Positions 28,701-37,086 of a DNA stretch of 64,000 nucleotides are shown piece after piece. This DNA comes from Asterias rubens. Lineage: Eukaryota; Echinodermata; Asteroidea; Forcipulatida; Asteriidae. A model generated the notes under the pieces. It ran no database searches. It was not told the DNA's origin and saw only the letters and a program-made list of their open reading frames with translations. Numbering within the stretch: position 1 is the first letter of the stretch; each line of letters opens with the position of its first letter. Both the position numbers and the translations under genes were made by a program. Location: positions 1,550,001 to 1,614,000 of the forward strand of contig NC_047081.1 in NCBI RefSeq assembly GCF_902459465.1, in the 5' to 3' direction.

Positions 28701-31700
28701 ATGTGGGACTACATTTGAATTATGGGACCTAATCCTTGTCTTAGGCTTTAATACGCAACAGTAAAGATAGTACACAATAAGTGTGAGGTACGTTTAGTCA
28801 ATTGAATTTAACACAAGACCACCAATCCCGAGGTCACTGGCCCCAGGTCAGTGACCTCAGGACTGCAGTCCTGTGTTAAATTTGGGGCCGTTGCCCCCAT
28901 TGCCCTAGTCTTGGCCTTTTTTTGGTGACCCTTCAAAAGTTTTTGATAGACCTGAATTTTCCAGTGGAAGTGCCCTTTGCAAAATGGGCTCCTTTTGCCC
29001 TAGTCTTGGCAGGTGCCCTTTCACAAGTTTCCAATAGACTATACTGATAATAAATTTTTCAATGAAGGTGCTCTTTACAAAATGAAAAACAACCCTGCCC
29101 TCTCAAAGATGAAAATCAAGGCCTGTTCTACTCCTTTTTGGTGGGCAGCAGGGCTTGTTTTGAGGGTGGCCCATACTCCTGGCCTACACCTTTTCAAATT
29201 CCAGACCCTGGAAAAACAATATTGACCCTTGATTTTAATCTATTTAAGAGTCAACAATTGTCCGCAAGTTAATATTTATCCCCACACACAAGGGGGATAA
29301 GGCACTTTTTATGCTGATGCAATTTCAACGCCAGGTAACGAAATTAAATACTTCATTTCAACTGGGTCACAGCTTGTGTTCATTTTTTTCTTTTTTAATA
29401 TCGACAACAATGGTTGAATAATTGCAATATTGCGTTGGACAACAGCTGCTGGCATTGGGCCCCGACTGGGTGTTAGGCAAAATCAAATATGAAACATAAT
29501 GAGGATTTTATCACAGACAATCTCTGAAGCGTACGTATCACTGATATTTTGTTTTAGACAAAGGGGCTCTGAATTGGAAACTTGGAGTTTATATTGGAAT
29601 GGAAAATGGTTGCATTTAAAACTGGCTACCTGAATATTTAAAGGGCACCAAGGCAATCAAGGGAGTGTGAGATATGGTGGACAATACATGTTGGAGTGCA
29701 CTGTTTGGCTTGAATATTAAAGACAAGCTTCCCAAACTATAGAGACATAGTATTGTGGCCTGCCATACCTCACAAAACAAATCCTGAATGATAGGCCTAC
29801 CTTTAAAACAATTGCAATTCTGAAAGTCTCCCATTTAATGTTAAAGTAATTATGGTTTATGTTTTGGTCATTGTAGCGAGTGCGATCCCGGCTTCTATAG
29901 AGACATTTCTATTCTGGATGGGTTTAACATTCTGTGTACATAGGCCTATGTGAAAAGTGTCACATAATGGACCTTAAAACCGTTTCAAGGACAGAGTAGG
30001 ATGAAACTTTTCATGGTGATAAACTAACTATGAGCAGTGTGTGGTAAAAGTCACCACTATTGTGAATATTCTTTTTGAGTGGTTTCAAGGACATTCGTAC
30101 ACAGATTGTAAACAAGTCTATTTTTTAGTGAGTGGTGCACTGCATGACGAAGCAAAGCATGTACCAGTAGAATGAAATATTATACACACAGACACCCAGA
30201 ATGGATCAATATTTTGTGTTTATTCTAATCCGAGGTCGACAGGAGTTCAAGAGCTTTCAAATGTGACAGAGGTAGGGACAGTAAACGAGAATTTACTCGC
30301 AGACAGTATGGACAGTTTGTGTGGGTATATTATTTCAGAATTTGACCTTAGCAGTCGCCTACAGCCTGCTCACAAAATGCAAGGGAATTGAAAGGCGAAT
30401 AAAACAGTGGAAGATGAGCCCAAACACTTCAAATTTTGTGTCGGCAAAAGTGAATCCTTGTTTTCAGGATTCCTTTTTTTTGGGTGGTGGGGGGGGGGGG
30501 GGGGAGTTTCCCTGTATGATTATTATGCATTATTGAATGATTAATCCAAGCAAATGTTTTTGAAGCAATACTTTGGGGAGAGGGTTTTGGTAAAAGAAGT
30601 AGCTCTCTCAACAAACATGCAAGGCCTTATTATGTTTTACAAATTACAGTGACTTTCTTTCAAGTCACTTATCATGTGAACATTGTTATGTCTACCATGG
30701 AGCAATAAACTAGATTATTCCATGATAGTGGTAATGAGTATTTCCCACCACAAACTCAAGCCCTGTTGTTTACAAAATTTCATCAACAACCATAGCATGG
30801 AGCTTGGCTCCTGTGTTTGTCAGACATTCATTGACATTCTTCTGTTATAAATGTTAGACCATGGAGAGACAAGATGTATTCATTCTGTTGTTACAACTCG
30901 GAGTCTGAGTCACCAAACCAGCTGGAAATAATTCAGGCTCATCATTAACATAACAATTGAAAGGAATGTTTGTAGAATACAGAGTAGCCTTACCACGCTT
31001 TCTGAAAACGAAGCTTGTTTTGAAAAACTAACAAGCATGAAAAATTGCCAAAAGTGTACAACTTAATTCTTTCCACTGTGTGTATTGCATCTGGGTTCAT
31101 TACACAATTGTATGGCAGGGTTAGCCCTTTTATTTATTTTCAGCATGTGACCAGTTAGCATGTCATTTCATTAGTTTGTTTGCTTTTTCAATAGTCCATT
31201 TTCAAATGAATAGGGATGCTTTGGAGAGAATTTTGACAGGGGTTTGAACTGGCATTTGGCCAGTGAAACACTATTTAGGGAGAACGCAGTACTGTAGAGG
31301 CTCTATGGGCAAATTTTCTGCTTGACACCATTAACTTATCCGCCATAAATTATATTAACTCAAATTACACTGAGTTTTATTTATACTTATAAACAAGAAG
31401 GTTTACCGCATGTACATTGTATCCAGAAAAAAGGGCAGAATTGAATAGAAAAAAAAGAAGGAAAAAAAATTAAGAAAATGGTAGCGTCGAGCGGAAATTT
31501 TTCCAAGGAGATTTTAAAAGATTTGTTTTAATTATAGGCCCAAAGTTTAGAGAACCCTCTTTCTCCATTTTATTTTGCCAATTAACAAAAGTTTTTAAAA
31601 GTTTAACATCCTGGGTTTTTTGTATTGATTTGACAGACCTACACATGCAAAGAATGAAATTTAAATTTCTGTAGTATAATATGGAGAATGGGGTTTTGGT

Positions 31701-32144
31701 TGGTTAAAGGTAGGAGCTAGGTTGGTAGGATAGGAGGCGTGGCACAATTCATGTTTACTTCAAAACACACTTGTAACCAATGAAAAGTTGTGTTCTAAAA
31801 TTAGTGTAAATAAGGGAGACAATTCACAAAGTGACTGCATTTGTTGGAAACAAAAATTAATTATCACTGTTAATTATTTAGGGACATTTATTCCAAGCAT
31901 AATGGTACACTAAAGACAAAGGGCAGTACATAGCCAGCAACCAAATCGTTTGCTGTAAAATCTCGACATTCTGATCGTGTACCTTTCACTTTCAATTCAC
32001 TGAAGAAAACAAATTGAAAATTAATAAAATAAATCTTACCTTGGAGATGTATAGTGGAGTGTTAAAATCTCTACCACCAGCAAGACGAAATCCCCATGGC
32101 CCTGGACCAGGGATTGTTATATTGAACATCTTATCCGCCGGCAT
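1..32144 (-). CDS. PDZ-ZM-LIM protein (Zasp/ALP/Enigma family), 3'-partial gene
   Basis: Span of a gene with ten readable coding exons: 32144-32040, 26069-25918, 18858-18771, 18331-18135, 17286-17066, 14983-14872, 13763-13678, 12596-12524, 5015-4815 and 167-1. Every junction keeps the frame, giving at least 467 residues before the window ends. Visible order: PDZ domain (about residues 7-87, with the family hallmark PWGFRL), ZM motif (about 151-173), Gly/Pro/Tyr-rich linker, one complete LIM domain (284-334), then a Pro/Gln/Tyr-rich linker. Family members bind alpha-actinin through PDZ and ZM and organise Z-discs and actin anchorage. The order PDZ-ZM-LIM1-long linker matches fly Zasp52, which has three more LIM domains at its C-terminus; those would lie left of base 1 (inference). 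Introns reach about 7 kb and are full of repeats. Extra alternative exons inside introns cannot be excluded. I did not choose a vertebrate orthologue name because the ALP/Enigma split may postdate this lineage. Confidence 0.9.
168..4814 (-). other. PDZ-LIM intron 9 (4.6 kb)
   Basis: Non-coding, AT-rich intron. Short ORFs in it lack splice signals or family resemblance. No clear foldback longer than 100 bp was seen. Confidence 0.6.
4815..5015 (-). CDS. PDZ-LIM exon 9 (Pro/Gln/Tyr repeat linker)
   Basis: Acceptor CTATTCCAG, donor AA/GTAAGT, 201 nt, in frame with exon 8 and exon 10. It encodes a low-complexity linker with the 11-residue unit [11 protein letters not shown] repeated about twice and a third partial copy ending QHYSAPQDK; the underlying 33-bp DNA repeat is near-perfect. 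The acceptor reads CCAG/CAGCAG, a tandem NAG site that could add or drop codons. No enzyme or fold is implied; it is most likely a flexible spacer between LIM1 and later domains. Confidence 0.83.
4845..4910. repeat. 33-bp coding tandem repeat
   Basis: Two near-identical 33-bp units (GTTGTTGAGCTGGCGGCTGG ... on plus) lie inside exon 9 and produce the [11 protein letters not shown] peptide repeat. Length polymorphism between individuals would be expected. Confidence 0.8.
5031..5295. repeat. 142-bp-offset duplicated SINE-like unit
   Basis: Copies at about 5031-5160 and 5173-5295 share GATACAAATGCCCGT, TATCTTGGTGG and a B-box-like GGTTCGAATCC near their right ends. The left copy abuts the 3' splice site of PDZ-LIM exon 9, so part of that intron's pyrimidine tract is repeat-derived. 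Confidence 0.65.
7692..7840. repeat. Foldback MITE-like element (family H)
   Basis: The left end CCAGGGGTGGATTTCACAAAG and the right end CTTCATGAAACCGACCCCAGG are imperfect inverted copies. The interior has AAGACTAGTCTTA and CTTAGGACTAG motifs. Related copies lie at about 13146-13313 and 28130-28215. Confidence 0.55.
10610..10762 (+). repeat. tRNA-derived SINE, 3' part with poly(A)
   Basis: It contains GGGTTCGAATCCCACCCGAG (B box plus acceptor arm), a conserved body (ATTTTTTCACAGGACTCGGG) and an A-rich tail from about 10737. The same body occurs, inverted, at 45590-45745 and, degraded, at 33180-33250. Confidence 0.65.
11986..12155. repeat. Foldback element (family F)
   Basis: Ends GGCCCTTTTCGAAACGACGG and TTTGGAAAAGAGCC are inverted, with an AATCCAAAGCCGAAGCC arm. 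A second copy is at 33585-33770. It lies in the intron just downstream of PDZ-LIM exon 8. Confidence 0.6.
12524..12596 (-). CDS. PDZ-LIM exon 8 (end of LIM domain)
   Basis: Acceptor CCACCTCAG, donor GG/GTAAGA, 73 nt. It encodes [20 protein letters not shown]. The final ligand pair is Cys331 and Cys334, 17 residues after Cys313, so all eight LIM ligands are present. The [12 protein letters not shown] pattern resembles the single LIM of ALP-class PDLIM proteins. Confidence 0.9.
12945..13140 (+). repeat. SINE body, 5'-truncated
   Basis: It shares GATTTGGGCTATCGACCCAA-like and CTGCCACCAGGGGCACGTTG sequence with the element at 16640-16942, which is in the opposite orientation. The tRNA-like head is missing in this copy. 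Confidence 0.5.
13386..13544. repeat. Foldback element (family I)
   Basis: AGGACACAATGGGAGACTTT at the left mirrors AAAGTCTCCTATTGTCCT at the right. Inner arms GCAGCAGACTTACCGGGTAA and TTACCCGGTATGTCTGCTGC are also inverted. Related fragments containing GCTAGGTGGCAGCAG lie at about 59392-59480 and 62670-62685. Confidence 0.65.
13544..13632 (-). repeat. tRNA-like SINE head
   Basis: On the minus strand it reads GTGGCGTGTCGTGGCAGAGC, then AGTCTAGTTCACTGG (A-box-like) and GGATTCGGATCCCGG (B-box-like). The head matches 16875-16942, so both belong to one SINE family. Confidence 0.5.
13678..13763 (-). CDS. PDZ-LIM exon 7 (LIM core)
   Basis: Acceptor CTTTTTGCAG, donor GG/GTAAGA, 86 nt. It encodes [20 protein letters not shown] followed by [13 protein letters not shown] (His304, Cys307), Cys310 and Cys313 supply four zinc ligands with standard spacing (16 residues after the exon 6 CxxC). 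Confidence 0.93.
14380..14757. repeat. MITE-like element with 23-bp inverted ends
   Basis: The left end AAAGCCATTGGACACTTTCG and the right end CGAAAGTGTCCAATGGCTTT are perfect inverted repeats. The interior shares phrases (TTTTCACAGGTTTGTTATTT) with the window's main MITE family A. It is intronic in the PDZ-LIM gene. Confidence 0.75.
14872..14983 (-). CDS. PDZ-LIM exon 6 (start of LIM domain)
   Basis: Acceptor CTCTTTACAG, donor GT/GTAAGT, 112 nt. It encodes a short Ala/Pro/Val-rich linker from residue 255 and then [10 protein letters not shown]. The two Cys of CFRC (284, 287) are the first two zinc ligands of the LIM domain. Confidence 0.9.
15121..15355. repeat. Minisatellite, CTAACCTTTACA unit
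   Basis: About 235 bp of a degenerate 12-bp unit ACTAACCTTTAC, with interspersed CCCTAACCTTTAAACTTACT variants. The CCCTAA hexamer recurs, resembling telomeric DNA, but the array is not a pure telomere repeat. Confidence 0.85.
15701..16038. repeat. Long foldback element (family K)
   Basis: TTTAAAGGATTTGGGTTC... at the left and ...AGACCCTTTAA at the right. Arms GAAGATAATGATAGTGGAAA and CTTTCTACTATCATTATCTTC are inverted, and the centre carries ATGTCATGAAAAT / ATTTTCATGACAT. It lies in the intron upstream of PDZ-LIM exon 6. Confidence 0.75.
16640..16942 (-). repeat. tRNA-derived SINE, near full length
   Basis: The minus strand begins GTGGCGTGTCATGGCCGACC with tRNA-like A and B box regions (GGGTTTGAGTCTC), followed by a body with CACATCAAGGGGAAGGC and CTGCCACCAGGGGCACGTTG. 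The body is shared with 12945-13140 and the head with 13544-13632. Confidence 0.6.
17066..17286 (-). CDS. PDZ-LIM exon 5 (Tyr/Pro-rich linker)
   Basis: Acceptor TTCTCATAG, donor TGG/GTAAGG, 221 nt. It encodes [20 protein letters not shown] and a Pro/Tyr-rich stretch, then acidic [12 protein letters not shown], then [20 protein letters not shown]. SQSRSFKxLQ is the short conserved block between ZM and LIM1 in PDLIM proteins, which supports membership. The upstream intron (17287-18134) is extremely pyrimidine-rich on the transcript strand; see the separate entry. Confidence 0.92.
17340..18110. repeat. G-rich polypurine tract in intron 4
   Basis: About 770 bp dominated by GGGAGGGG, GGGGATTTGG and GGAGGGGTCTTGGGGAAG units; the last is repeated in tandem at about 17388-17452. 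The PDZ-LIM gene is transcribed from the other strand, so the pre-mRNA carries a C-rich polypyrimidine tract filling almost all of the intron between exons 4 and 5. Many G-run clusters on the template strand could form G-quadruplexes. Confidence 0.9.
18135..18331 (-). CDS. PDZ-LIM exon 4 (ZM motif)
   Basis: Acceptor CACACTGCAG, donor GG/GTGAGT, 197 nt. It encodes TFNHPGSGH at the start, then a Gly/Ala/Pro-rich stretch, then [18 protein letters not shown] followed by [10 protein letters not shown]. This is the Zasp-like (ZM) motif, with the FNSP-hGhYS core and downstream NI/ADSF. In the ALP/ZASP family this motif contributes to alpha-actinin rod binding and Z-line targeting. The presence of ZM argues against LIM-only or LMO genes. 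Confidence 0.93.
18771..18858 (-). CDS. PDZ-LIM exon 3 with GC donor
   Basis: Acceptor CAATTTACAG. The 88-nt exon completes the Arg codon split with exon 2 and encodes GEATLWKPK, then a stretch ending SLHANKQ. The donor is CAG/GCAAGTCC, a GC-AG intron whose other positions all match the U1 consensus. The GC site leaves phase 0, which fits exon 4 exactly. Reading on past it runs into intron sequence, so the GC site is preferred. The segment lies C-terminal to the PDZ and shows no named domain. Confidence 0.83.
19743..19953. repeat. 75-84 bp tandem repeat
   Basis: Three units begin GAGCTGGTCAATAA or GAGTTGGTCAATAA at 19743, 19827 and 19902, each followed by AAGGTCTTGAGAGCAAGACT-type sequence. 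Intronic, no coding content. Confidence 0.85.
20257..20534. repeat. Foldback element (family G)
   Basis: The left CAGGGCCCAACTTCATGGCT and the right AGCCATAAATTGGGCCCTG are inverted. The inside has short repeats of AAGCGCCGATTCTGTGCTTA. Related copies start CCTGGGCCCAATTTCAT or similar at 23836-24034, 34396-34591, about 49450 and about 59640. Confidence 0.75.
20541..20849 (+). repeat. MITE family A copy
   Basis: Shares the family phrases AACAAACCTGTGAAAATTTG, GTGTGCTTTCAGATGC, GGGAGCCGTTTCT and the terminal AATTACCAATAGTGTCCAGTG. The left end is replaced by the adjoining family G element. Confidence 0.75.
21478..21552 (+). repeat. tRNA-like sequence (SINE head)
   Basis: AAGCTCAGTTGGTAGAGC is a canonical A-box/D-arm, and GGTACAAATCCCACTCTAG is a degenerate T-arm. 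The T loop and acceptor pairing are damaged and an arm is poorly paired, so it is a SINE relic rather than a working tRNA gene. Confidence 0.5.
22434..22732 (+). repeat. MITE family A copy, near full length
   Basis: Starts AAAGCGGTGGACACCTTTGG and ends ATTGTCCAGTGCC. The interior contains GAAATTACCTCTTTCTCAAA, GTCGTTTCTCACAATGTTTT and TATACTATCAACAGCTCT, the phrases shared by all family members. Confidence 0.8.
23836..24034. repeat. Foldback element (family G)
   Basis: CCTGGGCCCAATTTCATGGA at the left mirrors AAATTTAACCCTGGG at the right, with GCTTAGCA/TGCTAAGC inner sequence. Confidence 0.6.
24423..24806. repeat. MITE family B copy
   Basis: Terminal inverted repeat TTTAAAGGAACGTTACAGA versus TCTGTAATGTTCCTTTAA. 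The interior has CGGTTTTTCACTGTTCTCTC and GATGGCCGATCGATCTCAAA. A second copy in the opposite orientation is at 48700-49080. Confidence 0.8.
25058..25242. repeat. MITE family A fragment
   Basis: Holds CATTTTGAGAAACGGCTCCC at one end and AGGTGTCCAGTGCCTTTAAA at the other, with an internal deletion compared with full copies. Confidence 0.65.
25918..26069 (-). CDS. PDZ-LIM exon 2 (second half of PDZ)
   Basis: Acceptor CTCTCACAG, donor AG/GTATAA, 152 nt, phase 0 in and phase 2 out. It encodes [10 protein letters not shown], then the segment [20 protein letters not shown] and an ending NLNLKLQR. These are the conserved PDZ core elements: GD/ND-x-VLSING, the helix with the LTHLDAQ pattern, and the last beta strand. 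Together with exon 1 it gives a full-length PDZ of roughly 80 residues. Confidence 0.92.
26070..32039 (-). other. PDZ-LIM intron 1 (6.0 kb)
   Basis: First intron, splitting the PDZ domain. It holds the family M repeats, a hairpin around 28808-28881 (inverted AACACAAGAC/GTCCTGTGTT) and a long G run near 30485-30503. First introns often hold enhancers, but no specific element can be claimed here. Confidence 0.7.
27616..29220. repeat. Dispersed repeat family M, three copies
   Basis: Copies at about 27616-27750 and 28291-28430 (plus) and 28880-29220 (minus, compound) share GGCCTGGAATTTCAT, CAAAGGGCAC and GGGCACCAAGGCCAAGA. Fragments also occur near 21975 and 29640. All lie in intron 2 of the PDZ-LIM gene. 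Confidence 0.6.
32040..32144 (-). CDS. PDZ-LIM exon 1 (start codon, first half of PDZ)
   Basis: The ATG has an A at -3 (GGGACAATG). The exon encodes 35 codons beginning [14 protein letters not shown] and containing PWGFRLAGG, the carboxylate-binding loop region typical of PDLIM PDZ domains. It ends in phase 0 at AAG followed by GTAAGATTT. A second in-frame Met at residue 6 could serve as an alternative start. About 25 nt upstream is TTTTTGTTCCCAG, a plausible 3' splice site, so the 5' UTR may be split and the promoter may lie further to the right. Confidence 0.9.
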
Positions 32145-33584
32145 TGTCCCTTTAAATCGCTCTCAACTCTGGGAACAAAAATGAAGTTTCACTACACGAC
32201 GAAGCTCCGAGTGGACCAACGTACAACAATCGTCCTGCCGTGTTTATGGGTGGGTCCGCCCCGTAGAGTTTCCAGCTCTGCACGGTGAAATAAACGGAAA
32301 CTTGTATAAAAACCAGGTTTTATGCCCCTCCAAAATGTGTGATTTTGAAGGCAAAACTGGCCCTGGTTTATTCCAGAGATTTGGCCCCCACGTCACTCGA
32401 GCTGGCGACTATTTTCCAGAGCACTTTCACCGCAAATACCAGGCTATCATGGCATGAATTCCAGCAATGTTGCCCGCACATGAACTACCTACATAACTTT
32501 TCTGCATGGGTGTTGCGGAAGTGTAGTTCAACGAGTAGTTGAAGCGCCGCCTATTCGATTGACTCCCTAAGTTGGCAGGAAATTGAGATGAAGGGCGACA
32601 CCTGTTGGTAGTGTGTAGGTTATTAGAAAAAAAAATCCATAATCTACTTTGAAAACTGCTGAAACGAATGACAAAATAATAACTCTCAATCGGTACATTT
32701 AATTTTGTTGGCATATAAATAGCCTTTTGCCCCATCCATAGTTTCTAGTCCCTGTGTTTCTGTACCCTAAATTTCAGGGGAAAAAATGAAAAATGTTTGC
32801 CAGTTAATATCAAATTTTCATTAATTTACTTTACCTTTCATAAAACTGTCAAACAGTGACACATTTCTCTGCTAAGCAAAACTTAAGAGGGGCATCAGTC
32901 AAAACAATATAAACTTAACGTTATTTCAGCTGATAGCATGTTTCTGCAATACTTTTATGCTTATAACGATTGTGCTTACAAGCTTTATGAAATTGCGTCC
33001 TGTCATGCTCCATAGCTTCATAGACCTTTTCGCAAATACCGGGGCGTGCGCGTAAAGCTTGGAATTAGGTGCATTGTGGTCTAGCTGGTATCCAAATTTG
33101 ATCCATATTATATCCCACAATGCACCTCATTCAACAGTCTGCGCTTGTGCATTGGTATTTGCGATAAGGTCTATAATGACAAAGGTCATGGGTTCGAATC
33201 CTTCCCGAGTAATTATGCATGATATTTTTTACAGAGCTCGGGAACCAAGCTGCCATCATAATAACAATGTTTAAAGAATCCTCAAGCTTAAACAAAATGT
33301 CATAGCAAGTATGCACCAGACTCATATTCTCTACTGGGAATGATTTCTTACCGCATTTTTGACTAAAAAAAGAAGCTTCACTCCCCCCGAATCCCACATC
33401 CAGTGACAAAACGGAAACAATTGAATAAGTGGAACGGAAATGGCAGGCTTGATCCAGGAAATACGCGAGACACTGGGTGCATAGCCAATGGGGAAATTGC
33501 CCTCTGATTTATAACATGAGACCTGCTTCCTCTGTGTCCAAACCCAACTCCTCAGACGTCTATTTAAAAAGACACTCACACTAA

Positions 33585-33770
33585 GACCCTTTTCGAAACC
33601 ACGGCTTCTAGGCTCCAGATTCGGCTCAGGCCAAACTTGTACGTGCAGTTGTTTGATTTTGGGAGTGCTTTTGCGTATGTAGCCTAATGCTCTACGTGAT
33701 TCGGGCTTCAGACGAGAGGACGGAGCCTGAAGCCAAATCCAAAGCCGAAGCCGTGGATTCGAAAAGGGCC
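33585..33770. repeat. Foldback element (family F), second copy
   Basis: ACCCTTTTCGAAACCACGGC at the left is the inverse of GCCGTGGATTCGAAAAGGGC at the right. Same family as 11986-12155. The 167-aa minus-strand open frame across it is produced by the palindrome. Confidence 0.7.
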
Positions 33771-34395
33771 TATGTACAATGCCCTTACGTTCTTCACCAG
33801 CCAACTTGTCAAAATGTAATTGTTTCAGACACATTATGGGTTATAGGAGGATCACTACCAGTTACTTTGACCAATAAGAATCGGGATGCGCGGGGGGGGG
33901 GGGGGGGCGGAGGGTTATTTAAATTTGGGGGCTCCTTCATGTGGCAAGGTAACTGGACAGATGACTGACAGTTCTCTGGAAAGGCTCTTACAGCAAGTCA
34001 GAATTCGGCGTTGATGGGAGGGATTCAAAAGTCATCCAAATGTTCATTAGGGACCAATCAATTTTCAGATATAAAAATAAATCCTAAGCATTTTAAATCT
34101 AAGAGGTAGATTGGTCTCTAACAATCCTTTGGGATTAACTTTCCGATCCCTCCCATTTTGTGATAATTCGGAGTACTTTTCAACAACTTCGTTCTCTTAC
34201 CCCGTGTGAGATGTTCTTCCCGTGGGAGGTGTGTCAGTTTTTTATTTTGAAGCGTCTAGGATTACTCACACGACAATATTGATGTCAACGTGTAAATCTT
34301 TCGCAGACACTTATTGGTCGCGTTCCTGGTCTGCAATAACGATACTAATACTGATTCTCCTAACAAAGAGCTCCCAGACTATTTTGCCCTGGTAA

Positions 34396-34591
34396 CCAGG
34401 GCCCAATTTCATAAAGCTTGTAAGCAACCTGCTAAGCCAAGCCAAATCTTGCTAATCAAAAACCGGTTACCAGCCAACATGCCATAAAGTTTATAGTATT
34501 GCGACTGGTGCCCCACGTTTGTTTGTTTTTTTTTTTTATACAAAAGAAAATTTGCTAAGCAGTATTTTCTGCTATGAAAGATCGGCCCATC
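34396..34591. repeat. Foldback element (family G)
   Basis: Starts CCAGGGCCCAATTTCATAAA and contains GCTAAGCC and GGTTACCAGCC. The right end is degraded. Confidence 0.55.
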
Positions 34592-36654
34592 TATTAGTAT
34601 TAGTCTGTTTTATTTTGAGCTCGATTGTGGTATGAGGTTCCCCTCCTATTGTGTTCTTCATTGGTTTTTTTCTGTACAAGTGGCGACGAGTGAGATACAC
34701 GGGGGAGGGTTGTCTTCTGTCACACATATTGGTTTTAATGGGGAAGACACACACAAAACACAGATTATTCTTTCGAGTCCACCATCTACTCTTCAAATGT
34801 TCGGACCAAGATTGGGCACATCTCACAGCCTTCTTGTTTGCTGCCGCAGGTCTTCTAGGCAGCACAGCTCCCCAAGGGCTGGGCATCGTAGAAGGTGTGG
34901 CATAGATTGGAGTGAAGTGCCACAATTGCAATTGATGTCATCATCGTCAGTATACCCTCATTTCATCATGAAACTAATACCACTTGACAGTAGAAGATTT
35001 CATCATCAAAGATGATTATAATTCACTCATGATGATCATTCCTCGACTTAAACGAACAAATAATTGCCAGCTTAGGTGAGCTTACTTTATGACAGCTTTG
35101 ACGGAGCAGAGGAATTTCTCGCACGCGACTTTTTCTACGCGTATGGCCTCCAGAGTTCATCCCCGCTGTGCAAAATCGAGAATGCCTCCCGTCAACCAAA
35201 CCTAAAGACAGTTTGTCTTTATTTGGCTATCCTATCATGCCGGCATGGAATATTATTATTATGATTATACATATCAACCTTCATCATCATACTCGAAAAT
35301 TAAATACATAGATGAACAGAAAAATATAAAGGCTTCATTTGGTTGTGGAGTTTTCAGATGAACGGCTGGGTTGGCATTCTGATGTTGAAGGAGGATTTTT
35401 CGATTTCTTGCAGTGAGGTGTTTCGTTGGTCCTTAGGGGGTACTAAAGAAGTTTTGGACGGTGCAACTTTACGGTGGCTTGGCGGTTGTTAGGTAAAAAC
35501 AGCCCACGTCACTCTTTGAGAGAGCGCATCGGCAGAGAGACAACTTCGCACTTCGGAAAAGGTAAATTTAAAGCTTAATTATTTCATAATTAATATTTAC
35601 CATAAAAATGTTTTGTGTAAATCTTACGTGCAATTATTGTATGGTTTTGGATCATTTTGATTATTATTATTCGGAGAAGTATGACAAATTAAACCGTACT
35701 TTTTTCGCTATTGAAAGTGAAATGTATTATTCGAAGCCAACCATTTAAATTATAATTATTAATGAATCATTTCGATGATGGTGTGAAATTTTTCAAAATC
35801 GATATTACCATAAACAGATACAACAATAAATTGCCTTCAACGGCGACACAAATTGCGAACGAAAGAAAACACTGCAAATGAGAGCCGGACTTCCGAAATG
35901 TGCATCATATTATTATTTTGTTAATTAGAAAATTAGACAAAATACATGGTAAATAGTACCGTTATTCAAATAAAAGTGCTTTTGAAAATTCAGATAATCA
36001 TCTAAAAACACCCATTATTGTGTGTTGTGTGTAATCGGTCCTCGCTAAACACAAATTAATTGGTAAATCAATACATGGGTAGTAATATTCACAGATAAAA
36101 AGATCATTATTTCGTAATTTCTTCGTTTCAAAAAATTAACATTTAATCTATAAAACTAAATTAATCAACATTGCATCTATAATTTTCAATATACATGTAG
36201 CGTCAATATTGTTCAAAAGATTTTGGTTTCCCATTATTTTCAATACAAGTTTATGATTATAAACATCTAGCCAGGCATAAAAATGTTTTCGGATAAGTAT
36301 AATAAAAAAAAAATCATCTGCCCAACGAAATAATGTGAGCAATTTCTAGCCATTGAGATATTCCAAATATTAGCCCTGGACTAAATAATGCGCCGACTAT
36401 TTTTAGATGAGGGGAAAAATAGTTGCGAGGGTAAGAATTCGGTCACGTGATGTGACTATACTCACACACTGTGAGAAAAATGTTGATGTTATTATTGCTG
36501 TAACATCAAGTAAGATTATGTCTATGTCTTAAACACAGAGCGATGGTCACTGACGGTCGAGATTGTAAATAATTTGTATAAGAAAATTTTCATTTTTGTT
36601 TTTCATTTTGTTCCACCATTTTGTTTACTGATTTTTATTAAGATTTTTATTGAC

Positions 36655-36930
36655 TTAAAGGCAGTAGACACTATTGGTAATTGCTCAAAATAATTGTTAA
36701 CACAACAGCTTACTAGGTAATGAGCAATGGAGAGCTGTTGATAATATAAAACATTGTGAGAAACGGCTCCCTCTGAAGTAACGTAGTTTTTTGAGAAAGA
36801 AGTCATACCAGCTGATGAGGTCTCGAAATCAAGCATCTGAAAGCACACAACTTGTGCGACAAGGGTGTTTTTTTTCTTCCATTGTTCTCTCGCAACTTCG
36901 ACGACCAATTGAATTAATTTTTTCGAATTT
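36655..36930 (-). repeat. MITE family A copy, inverted
   Basis: Reads TTAAAGGCAGTAGACACTAT at its left end, then GTGAGAAACGGCTCCCTCTG and ATTGTTCTCTCGCAACTTCG. The far terminal repeat is missing, ending in an (AT)n tract at 36944-36964. Confidence 0.75.
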
Positions 36931-37086
36931 CAGACCGGAAGAGTCTATATATATATATATATATAGGAGTGGCTTCTATAATGGAAAAAAAAAATGGGAT
37001 TTCAGAATAAGACGAAAAAGAAGGGGGAAAAGATAGATTTTGAAACATAATAATTGTAGTTTCGTTTGTTTTTTTGTTCATTTCAG

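Larger units (their letters stand above)
32145..37086. other. Intergenic region between divergent genes
   Basis: It lies between the PDZ-LIM start codon and the leader of the plus-strand gene, so promoters for both should be here. Contents: a family F foldback at 33585-33770, a family G copy at 34396-34591, a SINE fragment near 33180-33250, a family A copy at 36655-36930, and a relatively repeat-poor AT-rich block at 35560-36600. No TATA or Inr element can be assigned with confidence. Confidence 0.5.

Noticed and set aside
33331-33834. 167-codon minus-strand open frame
   Set aside because: It overlaps the family F palindrome and a reversed copy of its arms. Open frames through palindromes are common, and there are no splice signals or family resemblance.
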